Of a stretch of DNA of 64,000 nt, positions 56,939 to 64,000 are shown one piece after another (the stretch's first letter is position 1; every line of letters starts with the position of its first letter). Under the pieces are notes generated by a model. That model worked only from the letters and a program-made list of their open reading frames with translations, did no database searches and was not told the origin of the DNA. The stretch spans positions 14,040,001 to 14,104,000 of the forward strand of contig NC_088917.1 of NCBI RefSeq assembly GCF_963576675.1. Direction: 5' to 3'. Position numbers and translations under genes: made by a program. The stretch comes from Euphorbia lathyris (Eukaryota > Streptophyta > Magnoliopsida > Malpighiales > Euphorbiaceae).

Positions 56939-57698
56939 TCTTTCGCTTTATGCTTTCTATAAGACCCACACATCCCAGTCTCCATTATCACCCACTTGTG
57001 AAAATGGATCCATCCAACTTCCCCATGGAATAAGCATCATCACAACCCTCAACCAGTCTGAGTGTACTCAAAAGATGATTGAATATCAATATGATGTTGT
57101 CCGCTGTTACGGACAAACATTTATTCAACCGGAAATGTTTCATCCTGATTTCCCGTTTATGTCTTGTTTCAAACTTCCAATAAGGGGAGAGTTCCCCAGG
57201 AGTTCAATGCACATGTGTTGGTTCTTATGCTACATGCATTACATACCAATGGAATTTTCTTTATCTGAATGGTGTGACGGTCTATGTGGAGGTACTATTC
57301 CTGCAAACGTACAAACATTTATGAAATGGTTTATGCCACTTGATGCATGGAATGCGTATTTTTCTCGATTGTTGTTGGAAAACACGAGGGTTTTCAGAGC
57401 AAACTATACGCAGAGGAAAAATATTTCTGTAATATTTTTCCTGAAAGTGACACCGTCTACTGCATTTTATGAGCTTCATGATGCTTATCCAACTTCTTTA
57501 TGTGCAAATTGGCAATCTTTTCTTGATGCATCTATTTCTCTCCAACGAGCAAGTGCGCAGAAAAACAATTGCAGTGAAGTCTGGAGACGTGCCGAAACAC
57601 CATGGTCAAGTCTTCCATCTGATTATATCTACACAATCCATGAAGCTGTAGAGATTTTTGAGACCGAGCAGTCTGTTGGGATTGATATGAGGGATTAA
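56931..57698 (+). CDS. Unrecognised protein, 3' part of a reading frame
   Basis: The frame is open from 56931 (after a TAG at 56928-56930) to the stop at 57696-57698; the first ATG is at 57075 (207 codons). Codons upstream of the ATG also look protein-like (HGISIITTLNQS, EYQYDVVRCYGQTF), so the true start may be further upstream, on a lost exon or displaced by the tandem repeat and LTR element. It is rich in aromatic residues (MFHPDFPFMSCFKLP, MCWFLCYMHYIP), has several cysteines, and shows no signal peptide or clear domain that I recognise. It may be part of the transposon that holds the Ulp1-like gene, facing it tail to tail. Confidence 0.5.
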   Translation, partial: TWDLSLYAFYKTHTSQSPLSPTCENGSIQLPHGISIITTLNQSECTQKMIEYQYDVVRCYGQTFIQPEMFHPDFPFMSCFKLPIRGEFPRSSMHMCWFLCYMHYIPMEFSLSEWCDGLCGGTIPANVQTFMKWFMPLDAWNAYFSRLLLENTRVFRANYTQRKNISVIFFLKVTPSTAFYELHDAYPTSLCANWQSFLDASISLQRASAQKNNCSEVWRRAETPWSSLPSDYIYTIHEAVEIFETEQSVGIDMRD

Positions 57699-57726
57699 TG
57701 TAGTTTATGTGTTGTTGAACTAGTCA

Positions 57727-58065
57727 AATAATGTGTTTTTAGAATGTTTGGTTGTATCGAAATAATGTGTGTTTTTAGAATGTTTGGTTGTATCGAAATA
57801 ATGTGTGTTTTAGTTTGTATAAAACAACTTCGCGAATATATGGACAACTTCGCGATTTCAGAGATATGCGAATTCGCGAATACACCAGTTTGCGGATCAG
57901 GAGGTATGTCCGCGAAGTGGATGTTCGCGAATACACCAGTTTGTGGATCAGGAGGTATGTTCGCGAAGCTGATGTGCTTTGCATATGCAATGGTACCTTC
58001 GCGGATATGAATACTACGAACTGGTAGCTTCGCGAATTCAGTGATATGCGAATTCGCGAATGCAA
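57727..58065. repeat. Short repeats rich in TTCGCGAA
   Basis: A ~42-bp unit ending TTGGTTGTATCGAAAT is duplicated (57727-57805). A ~50-bp unit around CGAATACACCAGTTTG is duplicated (57870-57970). TTCGCGAA or one-base variants occur at about 57830, 57848, 57870, 57926, 57961, 57993, 58029 and 58050. A second cluster lies at 61415-61565, beyond the other end of most of the Ulp1-like gene. Confidence 0.75.
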
Positions 58066-58196
58066 TGGGCACAGTATATAACACGTACAAAAAACACCAA
58101 TAGTACAACTCAAAATTTATACAGTTTGCCATGGAAAATTTCAAGGACAACACGTAATCTAAGGAAATCTTCGTCATCTGGGTCTAATTCATGCAC

Positions 58197-61100
58197 CTAC
58201 CGACCAGCTGTTAAAAGTTGAGAAAAAATGCACACCAGCATCCCACAATCGTTCGATGCTGTTCTATGTTGTGGAGTGTCCGGTAACCTAGTCCACCCTA
58301 TCCGGTTGTCGTGATTTTGACCAGTCCACCCTATGGTTTTGCCAATAGCGTATGCAAGTACGGTCATGGGCCTCTGGAGTACTTGACCAAGCTTCTCCTC
58401 ACTGTCATTAGAAAGATAACTATCATATATGTACATGTGCATATTCGTTGTATTTAGCACTCCTAATATCCAGTGGTTTCCTTTTATGTTGAATGGCATG
58501 AATATTCGCTTCAAACCCTTCCATGGTCTCATAAACATGTCATCTCTGCCATTGATCGTATTACACACGTGGCCCATATCCAGATTGTGTGACAACTGTA
58601 TATATCCGGTGAATTGGCTATCACATGTAGTCCAGTCCACATCTAAACCATTCTCGAACGACTAGCGCCGCAATAGATATAGGAATGCATCGATGTGCTA
58701 GTTAAAAAAGAAATATAGACATAAGTCAAACACATGCTTCACAAATATATGCATCACAAACAAACAAACCATAATATTTAAAAGCAATACCTCCCTGTCC
58801 CAATATTTTCCCTGTGTCTTAGCTTGTATAAACCACGGGATTTTCGGCTGCAGTGGTTCTGTCCCTTTAACGAGCCTTGATGACTTTTTGTTGCAAAAAT
58901 TCCTCCATACCTCATACGTAGACACATCGTCCTTATCAATCCGGACTGACCATGACGTAGGTACAAGAGGTGCTCTAGGAAAGGCGGGACTCTGTGATAC
59001 GACAATATCCATGCACTGATCTACCTTCTTAGTTCCCTTCTTGGCTACCTTCTTAGTTCCCTTCGTAGCCAACTTCTTACACCTTTTTCTTTTCTTTTCC
59101 TCCGTGTACGGTGTTGTCACGTGATGTGATCGCTTCCTTTGTCGCACCGCCCTTAACGGCTGAGGCTTATACACATCATCTATCACGGCTTGTGTGTTCT
59201 CGCTTAAAGTGATAATTGCTTCCTGTCAAAACATAACGACCAACATCCTGTAAGGAACATATTTAAAAATAAATATAAAACTACATGTATATAAACTATC
59301 ATATACCTTTTCAGGGAGCATCTCTTGTGGTTCCGTGTCATCGCCAATTTCAATCACCTCCCCACACTGCTCCTCCTTCCTCTCACCCTCTTCTTTCTTA
59401 TCCTCTCCACACTACTCTTCCTTCCTCTCACCCTCTTCCTTCCTCTTACTCTCTTCCTTCTTATCTACTCCACTCTGATCTTCTTTCCTATCCTGGTCTT
59501 CATTCTTCTTTTCTTCTTCACTATGTTCCGCACTATGCTCTTATACAACGTTCGCCTCCCCCACAAAGTCAAAATTCGTATACATATCACATCCAAGACG
59601 CTCTCCCATCCGATCTGCCTTACTCACAGCCAGTAGCTCCGCCATCAACTCCTCCTTCAACTCCACCCTCAACTCGTCCTTCAACTCTGCCCTCAACTCT
59701 CCCTTTAACTCCACCTTCAACTCTGCCCTCAATTCCTCCTTGAACTCCACCTTCAAATCTGCCATCAACTCCTCCTTCAACTCCACCCTCTCCCGCCTAT
59801 TAGACTCACTGAACTCCGATCTCATCTTCCGCTCGAATTCATCTGCCAATGAATCTTTAAGTTCCACCTTCAACATTTCAAATCTCTCCCGCATCCTTGC
59901 CTTCCTTTCTTCTTCCTCATTTGCCTGTACATTCACTTCATTCTTCTTCTTACACCTCTTCTCGTTTCTAATTTTGTCCTCCTCATCTATATAAACATAC
60001 TCTTCCTCCTCATTTCCAACATCCTCTTCGCCCTAATTACCTACAGCATTCTCTTCCTCACTCTCTACAGCATTCTCTTCCTCATTATGTACCTCATTCT
60101 CTTCCTCATTGTTCTCCTCTTCTTGACTTAGCTCAGACCCCTTATAAGGTGCGAATAACACATCAAGGTCAAGGTCTACAGCTTTCCCATCAAAATAATC
60201 CTTCATTGGCGCATACCAATCGCACTTTGCCTCGTCTTCCTCGATAACAAGTTCAGATGCTTGCACATCAGCTGATTGAAAACATGAAAAATCAAACCCA
60301 ACTCCATAAGCACATGTTACTTACATCCAAAGCACACATTAATTCTGTACATAAGACATATGTACTTACCTTAAATATTTCTTCAGCTTCTAAGAAAGTT
60401 ATATTCTTTGCACTTATCCACCGACATATACGAGGGTACACGTTCTTTGGTCTCCTCAAATAGTATTTAGGGGGTGCACGCAATATCTCCAGTATCCAAG
60501 CCTACAAAGTATTAAATAAAAATCATTACAGTTGAAATCTAACATTAAGTAAATCACATGAATATAGGAAACATATATGGAACGCTTGTGCTAATCCATG
60601 ATGTTGATATGGGATGGCCTTCTTCTTTCCTTCTTCCGCGTTGTACGTGTCAAATGCCTTCTTCCTTCCTGGGATCCCACGTTCCATCGTCTTGTACAGC
60701 TCATTCCAAGCAGGCACACCCCATGGAAACGAGTTAAATACAGTCGGGACATCAGTTGGGTTGATGATATTGTCATCAACCTTTTTCACTGCATCAGTTG
60801 TGAGTAGGAACCTATGTATAACGAACAACATAGCCATTGCCACCGCATCATCTTTATTTTTTTTCCCAATTAGTCTCTAAGAAGGTATCGAATATATCTT
60901 TGTGATTTATGCTCTCTCTACCTCCAAAATAGAGATTCCTCAATCTGTTTTCCCTTTTATAATTGCTCATCCGTTTAAAAATTGGTAACGGATCACCTAG
61001 TCTCAATCCGGTTATGAGTGCGAATTCACGCTGACCGAATTTCACATCAACACCATTGATTTGGAACCACATTTCTCCGGATTTACCCTCTTTCGGATTG

Positions 61101-61779
61101 ATCTCCATTGTAAGAACCCCATGGCATAGAGGAGAGGACAACGAATACACTTCGAAGTCCACCAAATGCCCAAAACATGTTTTCCTGAACATGGCCAACT
61201 GCACTGTGGATAATCTTTCTTTCACTTTCTTCATCACCTCAGCATCAGAACGAACTGTGATAGTAGCTCTCGTATCATAGGCGTAGGGATACCTAAACGT
61301 GTCTTTGATACTCTTCTTAAGTGTCTTTGATGTCCTCTTTCTCTTTTTAGAATTAGACTTAGAATGATCACCCTTCCAAATCATAAAGTATATCAAATTA
61401 GTCAAGTAAATACTCACTTCGCGAATATGACATTCGCGAACTGACAAGCTCATTCGCGACTTCGCATATGCGGAACAATAGCATATGCATCGACTGCTTA
61501 GTGGACATGAGTTTACTTCGCAGATTTTGATCTTCACGAAGTAAACTCATATTCGCGAACTGGTCGATTCTGTAAAATTTGGTCCCCACAACTGATTTTA
61601 ACTATTTCTAAGTATCATTATAACAAAACGAAGCTATGAACCAACGAAAAAACACAATAAATTTGCAAACCCTACTTCTAAATCGCATGAGAAGTAAAAT
61701 CACCGTAGTATAGGAATAGAAGCGTTAAAACCTAATCAGAAATCACAAAATAACATACCTTCTTGCCGGTTCTTGCCAT
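58197..61779 (-). pseudogene. Decayed DUF1985 / C48 (Ulp1-like) protease gene
   Basis: Spliced minus-strand gene. Exon 1 61779-61759 (MARTGKK, donor AAG|GTATGT). Exon 2 61372-60577 holds a DUF1985-like domain (GQREFALITGLRLG, FNSFPWG). Exon 3 60501-60370. A Glu/Lys-rich coiled-coil exon runs to 59307. Exon 59222-58791 is basic. The last exon, 58697-58197, carries the C48 domain: NHWILGVL (His), YIYDSY (Asp), NDCGMLVC (Cys). C48 enzymes cleave SUMO-type conjugates; plant MULE and CACTA elements often carry such genes. Lesions: an 8-A run at 60864-60857 shifts the frame by one base; the exon 2 donor reads AT instead of GT (60576-60575); in-frame stops lie at 60035-60033, 59543-59541, 59414-59412 and 58664-58662. 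The catalytic triad is kept. The acceptor near 60272 is unresolved. Confidence 0.82.
61415..61565. repeat. Second TTCGCGAA cluster, within intron 1 of the Ulp1-like gene
   Basis: CTTCGCGAATATG, ATTCGCGAAC, ATTCGCGAC and a final ATTCGCGAAC are interspersed with a 17-bp inverted repeat, GAGTTTACTTCG (61510-61521) and CGAAGTAAACTC (61537-61548). It mirrors the cluster at 57830-58060. Confidence 0.7.
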
Positions 61780-61879
61780 TGGAATCGGTTGGAAGTCGTT
61801 GGAAGAAGAAATGTAAAGATTGGAGGTGTTGAAGATGTTCGTCGTTCGAGTTTTTTGGTGTTCGTCGTTCAAGTTTCGC

Positions 61880-62033
61880 GAATGGTTTAGGGGTGAAATG
61901 CAAAAGTTCTTATATATATATGAAGGGCATTTCCGGAAAGTTTTCAGGGCATAGTCTATATATGTAAGTTGGTTGATAATGGGTCTGAAAATGTAAATGG
62001 GCCTCCCATTTGACCCAGTTTTGTAATTTACCC
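61880..62033. other. Possible right end of the transposon carrying the Ulp1-like gene
   Basis: The upstream side of the gene has a TATA-like run (61910-61921) about 130 bp before the ATG. The sequence then ends in GACCCAGTTTTGTAATTTACCC (62012-62033), similar in style to the terminus of the MITE at 62476 (GGGTAAATTACACCC). I found no matching inverted end on the left, so the assignment is tentative. Confidence 0.35.
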
Positions 62034-62475
62034 ATATATATTTGCACAATACATATAAACCAATTGATTTTAGGTTATAATTTAGCTAAAACTATTTGTT
62101 TTACTTATTCTATTCTATGTCATATGTACATTTAACAAATAAACACAAGTTATGTAAAGTTTTTTTTTTTTTTGATAACCAAGTTATGTAAAGTTATGTA
62201 ACCAAGTGCTTATTTACATATTGGTAAAACATTGACTTATGTATTGAGTTTGTTTCTTGCTTTCTTTCTTATGCTCTCAAGTTTAATGCACCAATTTTTT
62301 TCCAAGAGCAATTTTTTCAGGACATTTTTAGGTTTAGGAAAGCTTATTTTTTAAGCAAAAATAGTCTTAAACATCCTAATGAGCTATACCTTTTACAAAA
62401 ACGCACCTAAAAATGATCAATGTTTAAAATCAAATGTCATTAGAGAGTGGAGTTCATTTTATACTAAATATATAC
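62034..62475. other. AT-rich intergenic DNA
   Basis: No gene is seen. It contains a T-run at 62161-62174 and a short local duplication of AAGTTATGTAA (62147-62200). Confidence 0.5.
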
Positions 62476-62990
62476 GGGTAAATTACACCCATGGCCACTG
62501 AACTTTACTCATTTTAAACATTGTGGCCACTGAACTTTAATTCTTAACGGTATGGCCACTGAACTTTATTCTTTTTAACACCGGTGACCATTGAACTTTA
62601 ACTAATTCCTCAAAATGACCGGTAACGACCTCAAAATGAAAATATTCAAGAATTAAAGTTGTCCAGAACGACATTTATCACGAAACTATATTTTTTATTT
62701 TCCAAAATCACCTTTTTTGGAGTTTTCTCTCTCTACAAATTCACCTACTCCCTCTCTCCTAACAAAAAAAAACACCTAAATTACCTCAAAACAAAAATTT
62801 TCAAGAATTAAAGTTTTTTAGAATATCATTAACTTTTCGATTTTTTATTTTGAGGCCGTCAACGGTCATTTTGGGACGTTAAGTGGTAATCGGTGTTAAA
62901 AAAATGTAGTGTTCATGCTATTAAGAATTGAAAATTAGTGACCACAATGTTAAATGGATAAAGTTCAGTAGCCATGGGTGTAATTTACCC
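62476..62990. mobile_element. 515-bp foldback MITE with 10-bp target duplication
   Basis: It begins GGGTAAATTACACCCATGG and ends with the inverse CCATGGGTGTAATTTACCC. Inverted similarity continues inward for well over 100 bp, so most of the element can fold back. The flanks aaatatatac (62466-62475 and 62991-63000) are exact direct repeats. Near each end TGGCCACTGAACTTTA is repeated (62494, 62522, 62553, 62585). It has no coding capacity. The TSD length and long TIRs suggest a Mutator-like origin (usual TSD 9 bp), which is inference. Confidence 0.85.
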
Positions 62991-63000
62991 AAATATATAC

Positions 63001-63440
63001 CTTGATCTTTATAGACTTATGTATGGTCCAAGTTCATTTAAATCACTTAGTTGATGGATTTCCTATTTTTGGCCTAAACTATTCACTTAAACTCAAATGA
63101 AGTTTCATAACATGTTCATTATAGGGCTTTGCTATTAAAGTGAATCCTCTTTCCAAATCATATTCTCTCTAAAACATCATAGAATGGTGTTATTTGACAA
63201 TTTCTCATCACATTACTTCTAATTTGTTACAAGTTGGGATTGTAGAGTCTTCTAAAGGGGATTTTTGCCAAACTAACATCAGAAAAATGCCATATTCCAT
63301 AAAGGGGATGTTTTGATTTGATTTAGATTAGAGACTCTTTAATGACCTTATTTCCTAATTAGCCATAATGAATGCAAAAAAGCTTGATTCAAGAATGGGA
63401 AGTCAAATTGCCTCGAAATTGACCTCGACACCAAGTGTAG
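63001..63440. other. Intergenic DNA without recognised features
   Basis: AT-rich, no supported gene, RNA or repeat. Short frames only. Confidence 0.5.
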
Positions 63441-63648
63441 GGCTGTAAACGAGCCGAGCCGAGCCGAGCTTTGGCCTGCTCGAGCTCGGCTCGGCAGTTT
63501 CTTATCGAGCTCGAGCCGAGCTTCGAGCTCGGTTCGAGCTCAAATTTCTGTTCGAGCTCGGCTCGTTTAGCAGCTCGCGAGCTCACGAGCCGAGCTTGCT
63601 CACGAGCCGAGCTCGTTTATCTTGCTCACGAGCTTGCTCACAAACGAA
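63441..63648. repeat. GAGC/GCTC-rich repeat
   Basis: Dense GAGCCGAGC, CGAGCTCG and GCTCACGAGC words on both strands follow TAGGGCTGTAAACGAGCC. Such sequence is common in plant non-autonomous DNA elements, often as one end. No second end or TSD was found here. Frames across it (63389-63716) are low-complexity and not credible genes. Confidence 0.6.
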
Positions 63649-63880
63649 AATGGAGGAAGGACGGAGGAGATGATGAAATTAGATGGAACTCGGCGACAGC
63701 GACGGCGACGGCGTGAAGGAGATGAAGAGAGAGGCGGAGGCGGAGGCGGCGACTGCATGGAGAGGGAGGCAGAGGCGACGACGGCGTGGAGAGGGAGGCG
63801 GCGATCAAATAAGACTCTTAGAAGAGAAAGAGAGGGAGGCGGCGTGGTTAGGTAGACTCGTATGGATGAGAAAGATGAAA
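63649..63880 (+). repeat. Purine-rich GGC/GAGA low-complexity stretch
   Basis: Imperfect GAGGCGG, CGGCGAC and GAGAGGGAGGC repeats. Open frames here encode Arg/Glu/Ala/Gly low-complexity peptides. It could be the start of a gene outside the window, but nothing specific supports that. Confidence 0.45.
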
Positions 63881-64000
63881 TCGTAAACCTGTTAAATGAT
63901 ATCTAAAATTAAACCATTTGTAAATTAGGTCCCTGATTCATTTTTTATGATGGGCATGGGCTGCTCTTTGATTTTAATTGTTTTGGGCCTAACCTAATAT

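Noticed and set aside
59285..59994. Plus-strand Pro/Ser/Thr-rich frames
   Set aside because: They are the antisense of the Glu/Lys-rich coiled-coil exon of the Ulp1-like pseudogene.
63389..63886. Low-complexity frames near the right edge
   Set aside because: They come from GAGC-rich and purine-rich simple sequence, with no domain or splice structure.

Overview
The window is plant nuclear DNA, most likely from a eudicot with a large, repeat-rich genome. It has no bacterial or organellar features and no clearly functional host gene. From 1 to 52261 it is one stack of Ty3/gypsy LTR retrotransposons of the Ogre/Tat type: LTRs of about 3 kb, a primer-binding site matching a tRNA-Arg-like 3' end, and very long internal regions. 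I name the four nesting levels N0 to N3.

N0 (outermost, minus strand) shows only its 5' LTR (49130-52261) and part of its leader (47512-49129). N1 (minus strand, autonomous type) inserted into the N0 leader. It has its 5' LTR at 44495-47511, its leader at 42560-44494 and its gag-protease-RT frame at 42559-37631. The rest of its polyprotein (end of RT, RNase H, integrase) lies 35 kb away at 2407-1 and runs off the left edge. The gap is N2 (minus strand, 2408-37630), inserted in the RT codons with a 5-bp target duplication (atagc). N3 (plus strand, 10208-27429) sits inside the small ORF of N2 with target duplication actgg. N2 and N3 are the same non-autonomous family in opposite orientations, so the window appears to hold a giant inverted repeat. 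Each has an N1-like LTR and leader, a 4.8-kb degenerate repeat region, one gag-like ORF with a CCHC-type knuckle (intact in N3, broken in N2), a hairpin-rich 3' region, two related 39-bp minisatellites, a polypurine tract and a 3' LTR. The expected logic is that N1-type elements supply the enzymes and N2/N3-type elements are mobilised in trans.

From 52262 to 56773 lies an apparently non-coding LTR element with 447-bp LTRs and an initiator-tRNA-Met-type primer site. From 56772 to 57698 there is a short tandem repeat and an unrecognised plus-strand reading frame. From 58197 to 61779 a decayed minus-strand gene carries a DUF1985-like N-terminus and a C48/Ulp1-like protease C-terminus, the kind of gene often carried by plant DNA transposons. 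TTCGCGAA-rich repeats occur at both ends. A 515-bp foldback MITE with a 10-bp target duplication is at 62476-62990, followed by a GAGC-rich repeat and purine-rich sequence to the right edge.

The most unusual points are: four tandem capsid-like Gag modules in the N1 polyprotein; arrays of ~18-bp GC-rich palindromes at ~22-bp spacing beside the LTR TATA box, which itself lies in an inverted repeat; a set of covarying small hairpins in N2/N3; and four-level nesting within one family.
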